A DNA stretch of 64,000 bases from Gloeophyllum trabeum ATCC 11539. Lineage: Eukaryota; Basidiomycota; Agaricomycetes; Gloeophyllales; Gloeophyllaceae. Below are positions 23,654 to 35,390 of this stretch, one piece after another; positions within the stretch are counted from its first letter, which is position 1; each line of letters begins with the position of its first letter. The notes beneath the pieces are model-generated. The model did not search any database and was not told the DNA's origin. It saw nothing but the letters and a program-made list of their open reading frames with translations. The position numbers and the translations under genes were made by a program. The stretch is taken from positions 990,168-1,054,167 of the forward strand of contig NW_006920413.1 of assembly GCF_000344685.1 (NCBI RefSeq), written 5' to 3'.

Positions 23654-25850
23654 ATGTCTGCCGAACAGTCCTCCCAACCTGCGTGGAAAGCACTCGTTGC
23701 AGAGAAACGAGCCAGGCAGCAAGCGTCCATCCCTTCTGACTGGTTCTCTCTCATTGAGCCTCATATTCCGTCTGCGGACACCCTCGATGTATCGGGTATA
23801 CCGGACCAATGCACGGAGCTCCTGAGCGAGCGAGAGAGGGAGATCACGAACACCCTCGATGTCCAAGTGCTCCTTGCCAAGCTTGCGAGCGGGACCTGGT
23901 CCAGTGTTGAGGTTACTACTGCGTTCTACAAGAGAGCCATAATTGCACAGAATTTGGTTCGTTCTCCTCGGTTGTATCAGGATAATGATCATTTTGTAAA
24001 CGCCCGCCCTGTTACAGACTAACTGTCTCACCGAGATATTCGTTGAGCAGGCCTTGGCACGGGCAGCTGAGGTTGATGAATACCTCAAGAAGACAGGAAA
24101 GCCTATGGGGCCTTTACATGGTCTGCCCGTATCACTGAAAGATCAGATCTGTATCAAGGGTTTGGAAACTACAATGGGTGCGCCATTACCTCCTACTTCG
24201 TGATTTTCTAATATGTAGAGGACGTCAACGACGACAGGATACGTCTCTTGGATTGGTAAATACGCTGAGAGAGATGCAGCCCTCGTGGAGATACTCTACA
24301 AGTGCGGCGCGGTACCATTCGTCAGGACGAACGTACCGCAAACCTTGATGGTGCGTCCCTGCGTTTCTTTTTACCATTTTATCCTCTTATACTGACGTCC
24401 TCCAGTGGCCGGAAACGTTCAACAACGTCTTCGGACGAACCGTCAATCCCCATAACCGCCTGTTGACTTGCGGTGGGTCAAGCGGCGGCGAGGGCGCCCT
24501 CGTAGCCATGCGTGGAAGCCCACTCGGCGTTGGGAGCGACATCGGAGGGTAAGTCTTCTCTCCATTCTCACATCAGAACTGTCGGGAATATATTGCGTTT
24601 CTGATGTCGTACATGGAATTTACCAGGTCGATCCGTATCCCCTCGGCCATGTGCGGCGTCTACGGCCTCCGCCCTTCATATAACCGCATTCCCTACGAAG
24701 GTGCCGTCAATTCCCTGCTCGGCCAGGACTCCGTGCCGTCCGTGCTTGGCCCCCTCGCCAACTCCATCTCCGGTCTCAAGGCGTTCACGCAGGCCGTCGT
24801 GTCCGCCGAGCCGTGGCGCCTTGACCCGCTGTGCGTGCGCAAGAAGTGGGACGAGGACGCGTACAGGCTCAGCGAGCATGGTGGCGGAGAGCGGATGTGC
24901 TTTGCGGTGATGTGGGATGATGGGGTGGTCAAGCCGCATCCGCCGGTTATCAGGGGCTTGGAGATGGTCAAGAAGGCGTTGGAGGCGAAGGGACACAAAG
25001 GTGAGCGAGGCGCGTCGTCTAAGCGGAATTTGGTACTGAGAAGGTCACAGTTATTGACTGGGTGCCATGGAAGCACAGCGAGATGATTGAGAATCTGGTC
25101 AGTCGCTCTACAGATGTATAGCCCGGGTAGCCCAACCAAACTTGTTGACACTCCTCCAGAGCGCAATCTGGGCAGCAGGCGCCGCCGAAGACTACGCAGT
25201 CACCACCCAGCCCACCGGGGAACCCATCCTGGCCTCCATGACCGACGACGCGATGACCAGCGAGGCGCCCTTCCGTCCGTCTCACACCGACACCATATCC
25301 GCTTACCAGCTGTGGCAGCTGCACCTCAAGAAGCAGAAGCTGAGGAAAGAGTACCTGGACCGGTGGGAGGCCACCGTCGAGCAGACAGGGACTGGGCGAC
25401 CGGTGGATGCGATCATTGCGCCCGTTTCGCCCTGGCTCGCCCCGCCGCACGGCAAGAATACGTGAGTGGTCTTTTCCCTTCGCGGGTTCACCAAGACGAT
25501 TGACCGTGTTTCAGGAATTGCGGTTTCACTATGGTCTGGAATTTGCTGGATTATGCGGCGCTTGTGATTCCGGTGTCGAAACTCGATGAGAAGGTCGACG
25601 TCAAGCAGCCTCCACACAAGTTCCTCAGCAAGGAGGACGAGAATGTTTACAATCTATGTACGTTCCAGTCATTCCTACTCAGCTGTTGTCCGTAGGTCTC
25701 ACAGTATTTCTTCTCGACCTTCTAGACGAGCCCGCAACGTTCAAGAACGCTCCTATCGCAGTGCAAGTGGTGGGTCGGACATTAGAAGAGGAAGGCGTAA
25801 TCGGGATGGCGGAACTCGTTGATGCGGCTCTCAAGGACGTCGCCCGGTAA
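23654..25850 (+). CDS. amidase signature family hydrolase (acetamidase-like)
   Basis: This is an amidase signature enzyme, a cytosolic hydrolase of carboxamides. The first exon, MSAEQSSQPAWKALV, includes SDWFSLIEPH. Catalytic residues of the Ser-Ser-Lys triad are all present: Lys in GLPVSLKDQ, the cis-Ser in CGGSSGGEGAL, and the nucleophile in GVGSDIGGSIRIPSAMCG, which spans an intron. Later exons carry LGPLANSISGLKAF, DAIIAPVSPWLAPPHG and NAPIAVQVVGRTLEEEG, all typical of fungal acetamidase-type members such as amdS. The gene ends KDVAR. About nine short introns occur, and the product is roughly 560 residues, the usual family size. It has no signal peptide. The substrate is not predictable. 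It could be a fatty-acid-amide hydrolase rather than an acetamidase. Confidence 0.9.
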
Positions 25851-25998
25851 TCAGGAGTGAACTACTAAGTATCAAAGTCTCCAACGATATTTATGCCATA
25901 ATAATACATATGTGTCTCTAAGAATACAACGTCTACAGGATATTTCCAGCCGTCATAATGTCCATGAACGAGTGCCCAGCGAGGATGATGCCATGCGA

Positions 25999-28900
25999 TC
26001 ACAATCCGTCTATTAGATGGATCAGGTCGTCGTCCGGCTGTTTGGCCCCCTCATTGATAAAAGTCAGGATCCGTTCAAATACCTCCGTTCGTTGTTTGAA
26101 CCGCTCTGCGGACAAGACCGGGCCATCTCCTCGCTCGGCCTTTTCCTTAGGATCTTCCTCCCAAGTCAAGGGAGGTTGTCGTGTAGGGCCGGAAGAGGAC
26201 TCGGGCGAATCCGTCGCATCTGGAGGCGGACTCATCTCCACGTCCGCGTCTCCAAGGGGAAAAGACATGGAGGGTATGTCGTCTGTCAATTGTCGCGCCG
26301 AACTGCTGTCTCGTATAGATGTGACTCGTGGTGATTGTGCAACCAGGTGCGACAACAGTGATTGAAACACGTCCTCTTCTTCCGGACAAGTATGATCGAC
26401 CACAGACGAGACTTCGTCCCTCAGGAAATTGAGCGCTTCGATAGCCGTGTCATCCTCGCACATCTCGCGAAACCTGAACTTTGTCAGCAAACTGTTCGAC
26501 GAATGAGGGTGGACCAAAACGTACTGCTGCTTCCTTATTTCAAACAAGACTTTCCTTGCAACCTCGGTCCTAGGTGGCCTTTGTAGCTGCATTGACCAGA
26601 AGTCATCTAGCCTGATTTCCTTCTCTTCTTTCGTGGCTTCTTCCGTGCTCGCGTTGACTTCAGTCATGTCACCCGCACCCTCCCGAATACCCGCGTTTCC
26701 ACCATGCATGAAGACGGTCTTCGTGTGCCTGTCATACGCCAGTTGATGAGCGTATCGCGGTTTAGGCTCCCGGTCCTCCGGGTTGGGAGTATCAGGGCCG
26801 GATGCGGAATCAGCATGCACCAGTCTCATCCACTTGCCCCTCTCCGAGCATGAAGCTGCAGGATAACGGTAGACCCAGTGGGGAGCTTGGGATTGTATCA
26901 CGATCTGATTCCCTGGCAGCTGTCTGCTTAGACCGCAGAACCTACACGTTCATTGCATTAGAATGCCAGTGCCGAAATAATGGAAGAGCGCATACACATA
27001 TATTTCTCTAAGGTCGGGATCCAAAACGGCTCTTTGGGTGAAGCAAGGTTTGGGCCCTCCGTCCATTGTGTAGTCAGAGAACACTTCTGTTACAGTACCT
27101 GTCTCGATATGATAGGTGTACATATCCGACAGGTACTTCTCTTCCCGTTGACCGGCGAAAATAATAAGGGTCTTCGAGTTAGGCTCCAGCACCATTGAAT
27201 GTCCTACCCCGAATGTAACTGCCATGAGCATCGTGAATAAAACCATAGAACGTACCTGAGCGCGGTGGTATACTAACTTCATGAGAGGACCTCGCACTGT
27301 CGACAGACCTGCGCTCATCAGCTGTGACATTCGAGGCGAGAAACTACGTCACTCACTGTAGCATCTTCCACTTGTTCGTCCGAATATTATAGCTATACAA
27401 GCCAGAGTATTTGATACTCTTCTGGTCCACGACTCGTCCGCCGAATACGTAAATCATCTGCATTTCCGAATCGATGGCCATTTGATGATCGAATATCAGA
27501 GGTGGTCCTCCTCCGGACTGGAGAACTGATTAAGCCACCGTCCCCGTGGAAGGAGAGGCACACTCACGGCTGTGTCAAATGAAAGCAAGTCCCATTTCCC
27601 GATATCTAGTCCCCTTGTATGATAGCGGTAGAACTCTGAGCACGGTGATGACCCCGAGGTCTCCTGCGGCTGCTGGGACGCACTCCCCGAAGAGCCACCA
27701 TTTGATATAGAAGAGCCAGAGACATCTTGGCCACCCATCTCTTCGTCGCCCATCCTCCCTAGAACGTATATACATCCGGTCTTCTTATCAAAAACCATCT
27801 TATGGCAACTTCTCCGCCCTGGGCCGTTCTTCTCCTCTGAAGTGTTATGGCTGAGGACCCTCCAGGTGTCTTCCTTGACGTCGTATACCCAGAAGTCGTC
27901 CAAGTTCTCCTCGCCATCCCACCCACCAAGTAGATAGACCATGCCGTTGTCCTCGTCCATACACATCGCATGGGCGCTCCTTTTGCTAGGCTTATCTCCA
28001 TCTGCATCGCACCCATCTAAGCGCTTCCAGACGGCTCCGGGCTGGCAGAGGTACAAGTATGAGTCGAGGAGACCCCCGTCCGATATTGCCTGGACGATAT
28101 CATTGAGAGAGGGGAAGACACCACGCAACACAAGCTGTTCATAGAGCCTGCTGACAAGCGGATGTTCAAGTTGTACGTTGACGCGAGATAGAAGAGATTG
28201 ATATGGGGTGAGAAGGCGGCGCTGACGCAGGTGTTTGAGTATCCGTCGAAGGGTCACAGACTCCAAGTACTGGAAAGCATAAGTACGGAGTAAAAATGTA
28301 ACGGTAGTATGCACACGTACTTCTTCGTACACTGTACCAGCTCTCTCGACAAAATCATGATCCGCGATGCCGGAAAGCGCAACATACCATATAGACGTAT
28401 GGAAGCTCTGCCCGTGGGCACTGCAGCATAGGTATATAAAGCAGTCACGACATGGGACGAAAGTCACTTACGACAGAGGTACTATCTTCACGAAACGGGC
28501 AGGGAAACATAAGCCTGCGGCATTGGTGTGCTTGAGTGGGAACGTCTCAGGGAACGAGTCATTCTTTAGGCCCCCATCCAGGGCCTCCACCATGCGATCT
28601 TCCGTCATACCGACATAGACCTTGAATTCTCGCATATTACACGGGTGCTCTGCGGTATGTCAAGAGAGGCGCGACAAAATATACCAACAGCAGCTCACGT
28701 TTGTAGTACTATCATACCGTTCACCAGTCATTAGGAATTGAACGTCCAAGGAGGATTTACCGTACCTTCCCGAAAGTTATGGTCTCTATTCATACCAATC
28801 TCATGTCAATCACATTCCATGCTGCCCATCATCCGTTCGACACTCAACTAACAACGCTGAGGGTTTCCAGTCGAAGTAAGATGAATTGTTTTACTTTCGG

Positions 28901-29047
28901 AGTATGGTACGCAGTGCTCCATCTACTTGATGCATCTTCGGGGCGGTCGACCAAGATGTTCTCCGGACCGTAACGACTGCTGTGTTCGGTGCCTCCTGCA
29001 ACTGAATATGCAAGTTTCGTGCTGGCTGGCTGTCGACTGAGATCCAT
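25999..29047 (-). CDS. MKLN1: muskelin homologue, CTLH/GID ubiquitin ligase component
   Basis: This kelch-repeat protein matches muskelin along its whole length. Muskelin is a subunit of the CTLH (GID) E3 ubiquitin ligase in animals. The N-terminal discoidin-like domain reads YGPENILVDRPEDASSRWST and REFKVYVGMTEDRMVEALDG. Next come SIWYVALSGIAD and the LisH/CTLH-like segment LEHPLVSRLYEQLVLRGVF. Kelch repeats follow: MVYLLGGWDGEENLDDFWVY, SCHKMVFDKKTGCIYVLG, MIYVFGGRVVDQKSI, LIIFAGQREEKYLSDMYTY and FMHGGNAG. The C-terminal region (LDDFWSMQLQRP and beyond) also matches the animal protein, with a disordered Ser/Pro insert. About seven short introns are present. ATG 29047 gives MDLSRQPASTKLAYS. 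It is divergent from an MBIP-like gene, 320 bp away. Confidence 0.92.
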
Positions 29048-29367
29048 TCTGTAGTACTGAGCGCAGACAATATGTAGTCCAGAGATGCGTAGTCCAAAAA
29101 GACGAATGCGGGAATCTATCCCAACGCATATGATCGCGGTACGCGTTCAAGACCGGACGCGAATCCCGCCACATTTTGCCACAGCCACATCACTTCTTCG
29201 CGTATCCCAAGGCTTTAACTTTGCCTTACGCGAGATTTTGCTTGTTCTCCTTGCTGGACGGAGATTCTAGCCGGGCTGTATTGCTGGCGAGGATTCTCCC
29301 CGGCTAGCCATATACAACAAAATGTGAGTAGGACGTTTGCTAGTAGCTTGTGGGCTGCACGCCTTAG
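29048..29367. promoter_or_regulatory. divergent promoter with probable leader intron
   Basis: The gap lies between the muskelin and MBIP-like starts. A likely leader intron on the plus strand starts at GTGAGT (about 29325) and ends at the TTAG at 29367, placing the AG directly before the ATG at 29368. No TATA box is obvious. Confidence 0.4.
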
Positions 29368-30981
29368 ATGAAGTCATACACATCTATGTCCCAGGGTCCT
29401 CCTCCCTCAGACGCGGGACCTTCACGCGCGGGCACCCCGCAAGTGAATCCACAGGCTACTTCTGGAAATAGCCAGACGTACAGCTTTTCCCAATTCCAAA
29501 CAAATGTACCGGCTACCTCAGCTCCCTACTCGCAGGCGCGACCGTACTACAGCCATCCTGGGGCTACTTGGCAGAGTCCTTGGCCCTACTACCAACCTGG
29601 ACAACCACACCAGCAGCAATATCCTCCCACTCTACAGCAAATTCCTCACCCTCAGCAGGTTCAGCAACCCGCGCCGGCACCTGATGTAAAGCCTAAATCA
29701 CCCAGCCCACCCCCGCCCCCGAAGTTCAACCGAGAATGGGATGCGATTATCAAGTCCTTTCTAGAGAGGGCGGGTCTGAAACAGACCCTGCGTGCATTTG
29801 AAAAGGATATGGTGGTCCTCAATCCGGACTTCGAGGAGAAAGAGATACCGTCTGCTCTGGCACAATTACACCAGGAGTTAACGGTGATTACACTTCCCGA
29901 CTTACATTGTGCTCCATTCAAATGCACCTTCTTAGCGACTCCAATCTGAATCTCACGACGATTCGAAGCCTACTAAGCGGCCTTTGGAGGAGAAAAAGCT
30001 CGATTACATTCATCCCTCGAACCGTCACGAACCTCGTACACCGACGTCAGTGAGTTTGCTCACGCCAGCCGTCCTACCTCTGACTCGACTGTTCCTAGAT
30101 TAACAAAGAGATCGCCGTGTTCCTGGCAAGGAATCGTGCTAGGAATGATGCGTCCAATCGTCGCGAATTCCTAAAATCCCTTTCGGAAAAACGCAGACGA
30201 CTGTTGGGAGATGGTCCGCACACACACGATCAGCTGGAGCAGGTTGCCTCGTGTGCTCGCACGGACGCGAAGACGATCGACAGAGATTTACAAATGAAGT
30301 ATGATATTGCTAAGAATGAGGAAGGGCCTCTGCGGAAGACCATCAAGACCGAAGAGGCCGCTTCAAATGGGGAACTTCGGCAAACCACAGGGACTAACTC
30401 ACATGCCGTTGACCAACTTACGCCTGAACGATATCCAGGTTTGGATGAGCGAATCAAGAACATCGAGACGCACCTCTCCGTGCGATATGGTGAGCCGTCA
30501 AGTTATCGATCCTGGTATGCGAGCCTGCCCTGATCCTTTCCAGTACCCGCAATACCACATTCCTTCCTTGACCGGATCAGGTTCCTCGAAGATCACATTA
30601 TACGTCTTGAGAAGGAGTACCCTCCGTGGGCGGCCCTGCACTTCAATCAGCCTCACCGTGGTGTAAGTCGTTCCCCCATAGGTTCCATCGTTCACGGGAG
30701 AGTCATAATCCATCAAAATGTAGTGGCCCCCACCACCTCGGCCCACACCGATTATCGTGCCTTCACACCTGACAAGGAAGGAAGAGATGCCTCCGCCAGC
30801 TCCTTCGTCAGATCCGGCGGTCAGCCAATCTCCTGTAGTGGGGAAGGGGAAGGCGAAAGCCTCTGCGTCGACGGGCAAGAGAGGGAAGGATTCGAGCTTG
30901 CTGAAGGCAGTCATGGAGAAGCTCGAGGTGCAAAAGGCGAAGGATGACCTCGCTAGAGGTGGAGAAGGAAGTGGTACCTAG
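29368..30981 (+). CDS. MBIP-like coiled-coil protein
   Basis: I place this with moderate confidence near MBIP (MAP3K12-binding inhibitory protein 1), a subunit of the ATAC acetyltransferase complex. The N-terminus is a Pro/Gln/Tyr-rich disordered region (MKSYTSMSQGPPPSD and on, ~120 residues). A helical domain follows: REWDAIIKSFLERAG, LKQTLRAFEKDMVVL and PSALAQLHQEL. A basic exon, RREFLKSLSEKRRRLLG, comes next. The C-terminal helices DERIKNIETHLSVRYV and, after an intron, LDRIRFLEDHIIRLEKEYPP with AALHFNQPHRG resemble the MBIP C-terminal coiled coil. The end is Lys-rich and disordered (KGKAKASASTGKRG). About four short introns join in frame. It could be a fungus-specific nuclear protein instead. 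Confidence 0.7.
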
Positions 30982-31284
30982 CAGAAAGTCTGGTGCTGGC
31001 AGTAGCAGTAGCAACTTGCTTTCGGACTTAAATCGGGAGTGCAGAGTATGAGCACTGGAGCAAACCTGCGAATATTGCCACCCTCTATTTCACCGCCGCT
31101 GAAGCTGTGATCTTCGAATGTTTGTGGCCTGATGTGCTCTGATCATGACTTGCCTGCGGCAATAGGTGCGGCAAAGTCCGATTGCTGGACGCGTCTGCTT
31201 CATTGAGACGCGTCAGTGCAGTACGCTACCGTTCCAATACCCGAATCCACAACTCTCCCTCGAACCCCTTGCACCCAGTGAACC
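30982..31284. promoter_or_regulatory. intergenic, proteasome gene promoter
   Basis: The 303-bp gap before the proteasome subunit gene must contain its promoter. The word TTTGTGGCC occurs, but no clear proteasome-associated element could be assigned. Confidence 0.35.
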
Positions 31285-32393
31285 ATGGTGAGTTGTGTCT
31301 ACGCTATTTGATGCATTGGGCTGACCGCACTGCGCATTAGGCACGCCGTTATGACAGTACGTGACTCTAGGAGGGCAGGATGTGGGAGGCTTACGCTCGG
31401 ATTTAGGTCGAACAACGATATTCTCGCCTGAAGGTACGTGCTGGAGATCCGGTACACTGACTATACATGCTTATAATTTTTTCAGGGCGTCTCTACCAAA
31501 GTAAGCTTATCCATGGTGTCGCAAGTGAATGCCCATCTCACGATCCCATGCAGTCGAGTACGCCATGGAAGCCATCTCGCACGCAGGAACAGTCCTCGGC
31601 GTTCTAGCAAAGGACGGCGTAGTCCTTGCGGCCGAGAAAAAGGTTACAGGGAAGCTCTTGGATATGTCGGGCGCGAAGGAAGGAGGGTATGGGGGCAGCG
31701 GGGAGAAGATCTTTCTCTTAAACTCGTGAGTGGCTATACCCTACAAACCCGTACATTATCCTGACAATCATGCTCAGAAATGTCATAGCTGGTGTTGCCG
31801 GTATCACCGCCGACGCGAACTCACTCGTCAACTACGCCCGTACCGCCGCGCAACGTCACCTCTTTACATACAACGAGGACATCCCCGTTGAAATGCTCGC
31901 CCAGCGACTCTGCGACATGAAGCAGGGGTACACGCAGTTCGGTGGTCTCCGACCGTTCGGGGTGTCGTTGCTCTATGCAGGGTACGACCCGCACTACGAG
32001 TTCCAGCTCTACCACTCCGATCCTTCAGGCAACTACTCTGGCTGGAAAGCAACGTGCATTGGGGCGAACAATGGCACAGCTCAGAGTTTACTGAAGCAGG
32101 AGTACAAGGATGAGATTACGGTGGAGGAGGCGATCGGGCTGGTGCTTCGAGTGATGAGCAAGACGATGGACAGTACGACATTGGGTAGCGAAAAGCGTGA
32201 GTGGCAGTACTATCTTCCGTGGTCATGGCTCGCTCATGTCTGTCCTCCTGCAGTTGAGTTCGCCGTCTTGACTTTGGACCGGAACACCAAGCAACCGAAG
32301 GCCAAGATTTACAAGCCCGCCGAGATCGATGCTTTACTACAACGTCATGATCTAGCAAAGAAAGATGAGGATACCGAGATGAGCAGTACCTGA
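31285..32393 (+). CDS. PRE9: 20S proteasome subunit alpha type-4 (alpha3)
   Basis: This is an alpha-ring subunit of the 20S proteasome, equivalent to human PSMA4 and yeast Pre9. Very small 5' exons give [20 protein letters not shown], the alpha-subunit N-terminal signature; the first coding exon holds only the ATG. Then come [85 protein letters not shown] and [14 protein letters not shown], each nearly identical to yeast Pre9. The C-terminus, [10 protein letters not shown], ends in an acidic tail ([11 protein letters not shown]) as in other fungi. About six introns occur, four of them in the first 250 bp. The subunit is non-catalytic and forms part of the gate. Confidence 0.95.
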
Positions 32394-32590
32394 TGTCGCT
32401 GCTTTGGACTGTATACTACCGTACTTCTTCCCATCCTTCCAACGTGCTCTGGCTGATCCGGATATGATTGCGGATGATATGGTCGTGTTCGTGACCGAGG
32501 TGAGATCCAGCATAATGTTCCCAAATATACTGCAGAAGTACAAAGAAAGATGATTCCACAATAACCTGATTGCACGCACAACGCCGCGCA

Positions 32591-33301
32591 TCAATGGCAA
32601 GCCATACCCTTGCCAGCGTTGGCTCCTGATAAGACACTGTCCACGTCCATGTGAGAGCTGAAGATGTAGTTCCCAGCCGCTGCTCCAAGCACAACAGCAA
32701 CAATCAAGTAAGCCTGCATCCAGTGACTGAGCGCTCTGTATACGTGGGATGCATAGGATGGACTCACGTTGTAAGTCATGAATACCAACATGAGGAAGAA
32801 CGAGAGGAAGACAGTCAAGCCATATGTAGCAGCACGGAGGACTCTTGGGATGGCAGGTACAGGAGTCCTGTAAGCACACCGTCAGCACAGATCAGTAGTG
32901 ACGGATACGTCAAGCACACACCCCGCTTTCTTCAGCAACCGCCTGCCAGACAGCAGGCCCGTCTCCTCCAGCTCCCCGTCCGGCGTGTTCCTGCCACTAC
33001 TCCTTCCCTTCCCTTTACTCTGCTGCGCCAACGACAGCGCTATCCTGCGGTCGAGCGTCTTCTGGAACTCGCGTAACCATTCGTAGAGCACGCCCAGCGC
33101 GACTATGGCTATGAACGACAGGACAAACTGGCCCTTGGTGTAGATGTGCCATTCGGGGAATACGATGCAGGTGTCCTCGATTTGTGTATTCCTGTGAATG
33201 GAATCAGCCTGTTCCTATGGGCCAGATCCGTGCAAAGCTCACCAGAGCATGTTCATTGAACACATAGGCATATGGTGCCCACCGTGGTCTCCGTGGTCCA
33301 T
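32591..33301 (-). CDS. CTR2: CTR-family copper transporter
   Basis: This is a CTR copper transporter, which moves Cu(I) across the plasma or vacuolar membrane as a trimer. The N-terminus is rich in His and Met: MDHGDHGGHHMPMCSMNML, a copper-binding tail. Helix 1 is FVLSFIAIVALGVLYEW. A cytosolic loop has ELEETGLLSG. Helix 2, LTVFLSFFLMLVFMTYN, contains the essential MxxxM (MLVFM). Helix 3, AYLIVAVVLGAAAGNYIF, has the GxxxG packing motif. The protein ends GKGMACH with a Cys-His end, as is common in the family. Three short introns give roughly 180 residues. The size and short tail suit Ctr2-type vacuolar exporters slightly better than Ctr1-type; the symbol is tentative. It is 245 bp from the divergent Yippee start. 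Confidence 0.9.
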
Positions 33302-33545
33302 GGCTGGTATACTCGGCGAGATGTCGTAGAGAATAAGAAGGTCGCAGGGAGGAGGTTGGCGTTCGTAAACCTGTACGATGCCAGTAGTCTGGCCTGGAAG
33401 CTGGAAATGGCCCGTGGCGCAGACCAGGCCAAATATGGACCCATGTGGACCCACAAATACCGCCCTTATCCGGGCTGCTCTGTGCCAATGGCTTTACTCA
33501 TAAACGTCTCTTGGTTGGGAGGCTTAGCAAATATGCGTCTTCATC

Positions 33546-34136
33546 ATGGCCTCTCCTACGTCTGATACTAAGCAAGACGTTATCACGGTTTACCAAGGAC
33601 GCCCTAACTTCTCTTGTTCTCAGTGTGCGGCAGTCATAGTGCGTCTAGCCCAGGACGATGAGAGCTGCCTTCTGAGGTATCTGCGTTCGTCAGACTCTCC
33701 AAGATGAGCTCATCAGCAAGCACTTCTCTGGGAGGGAAGGGAGAGGATAGTGAGCCAGCAAGTCTTGTCGTTCGTCGAGCAACTGACGACCATGCTCTGA
33801 AGTCTGATTCACTCTGCCGTTAACGTGAAGCTAGGAAAGAAGGAGGATAGGCATCTGCTGTACGTTAATCTGTCCTATCTCAAGCAGTACTAGCTCACGA
33901 ATTCTCTACATTGATACATAGAACGGGCGTGCATACCGTCGCCGACGTCTTTTGCGTAGGCTGCAATGACCGGCTCGGGTGGTTTTATCACAAGGCAGCA
34001 GACCAGTCCCAGAAGTACAAGGAAGGTCAGTCACGTCGGCTTTGTTGACCTGTCTCACTTGACGCTCGCCATAGGGAAGTACTTGCTGGAACGAGAGAAG
34101 CTCATAAAGGACAATTCATGGACTCTTGATGACTAG
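33546..34136 (+). CDS. MOH1: Yippee-family zinc-binding protein
   Basis: This is a Yippee (YPEL) protein, a small zinc-stabilised fold. Human YPEL5 and yeast Moh1 are associated with the CTLH/GID ubiquitin ligase. The exons join as MASPTSDTKQDVITVYQG, FSCSQCAAVI, TLQDELISKHFSGREGRGY, SAVNVKLGKKEDRHLL, TGVHTVADVFCVGCNDRLGW and FYHKAADQSQKYKEGKYLLE. The two CxxC pairs (CSQC and CVGC) are the zinc ligands, and GVHTVADVFC is the family signature. It ends NSWTLDD. Four short introns are needed; all keep frame. At about 120 residues it is the usual length. Confidence 0.92.
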
Positions 34137-34441
34137 GATGGCGTGTATGGTGTAACTGCAGTGTATGTATGTATTCTATGATATCTCCCTGGGCACAAGT
34201 CGTAAGACCAATATGGAGCGTCCGTACAGGGCCCGGGTAGTCCGCATAGTAAGCTGAGACCGCCTGAATCGGCCTGCACAGTGATAGAGCTTTAGCTATA
34301 GCTGTTCCGGAGAAAGGAAATGCTTCGGATTTCAGACGATAGAGCGTGATGTCCTGGGGGAAGCATTCCATACATGCGCCCACAGGATTCGAGTTTAGTC
34401 ATATCCCTTTATGTAACTTGTATTCGATCCACCACCACTTC
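34137..34441. other. intergenic, no gene recognised
   Basis: A short gap between two co-directional genes that must hold the Yippee 3' end and the RPR2 promoter. No motif was recognised. Confidence 0.4.
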
Positions 34442-35284
34442 ATGGCGAAAAAGACAAAGGACGAAGCTCCCAACCCGAACAGCATTAGCAACAGGGATAT
34501 CCTACAGCGCCTGAATTTCCTTTACCAAGCAGGCGTGTATCTCAGCACTCTCCCCGGTGAGCCGTCTAGTCGTGCGACTCCCTCCTCTGGTCGTCCACAG
34601 AAGAGAAGCAAGAGAAAGAGAAATGTCAAACACGATGACATACGAAAGTCGAGAGTATCCTCATTCGACCTGGCCCGGACATACATCGATACGATGAAAT
34701 CCGTCGGCCAGAGAACGGTCGTCAAAATGTACGTGACGTCGCTCAAGCTTTCCTTCCCTCGAGCCTCATGTTCACGGGCACCTCGCGTATGTCAGGGATC
34801 CCTCTGTCAAAAGGACGCTTTGTAAATCGTGCAACTCGGTTCTCATACCGGGCACATCGGCCACAGTGCGCGTTAAGTGTACGTTATATGTTATATCCCT
34901 CGGAATATCTGAGCCCGAGCGCGCGTTCGCATGTCGCATTCTCCAGCGTCTTCGTCTCACGGCCATATCGTAACATACACATGTTCGACATGCCATACTT
35001 CACGTCGGATACCGGCGCCCCCAGTGCTCCTAGCGGAACCGGGTATCTCCTCACAAGAGCAGGGTGGATCAAGCTCCCAACCAGGAGGAGAACAACCAGC
35101 TACCGGGGACGACCAAACTATGAACGTCCTCCCAGAACGCGTACAGGAACATGGCGAGTCATCGCCCGCCAAGGGTAAGAAAGGACGCAGGACTGTGGCC
35201 CCTCGCTTGCCACCTTTCTTCGAAAGAGATGTCGGACATGTCGTATTTCGCGGAAACGAGAAACTCGAAGAGAAATCTCCGTAA
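34442..35284 (+). CDS. RPR2: RNase P/MRP subunit, RPR2/Rpp21 family
   Basis: This is a protein subunit of nuclear RNase P of the Rpr2/Rpp21/Snm1 family, which helps process pre-tRNA 5' ends. The N-terminus is basic (MAKKTKDEAPNP), then NRDILQRLNFLYQAGVYLST, the family helix. A basic linker (KRSKRKRNVK) may be a nuclear signal. DLARTYIDTMKSVGQRTVVK precedes the zinc ribbon: DPSVKRTLCKSCNSVLIPGT and, after an intron, IVTYTCSTCHTSRRIP, giving the four zinc cysteines in two CxxC pairs. A longer disordered C-terminus with PAKGKKGRR ends at LEEKSP. Two or three introns. The neighbouring AAA-like gene is tail to tail, 106 bp away. Confidence 0.85.
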
Positions 35285-35390
35285 CCTTGGCAACTATTAT
35301 TATCCGTCCACACAGTAGTGGACCCGTATGTGAACTATTCTAGCATTGCATATTTCGAGGCGAGACGCGCAGTCGCGCCCGCCATGCCAG

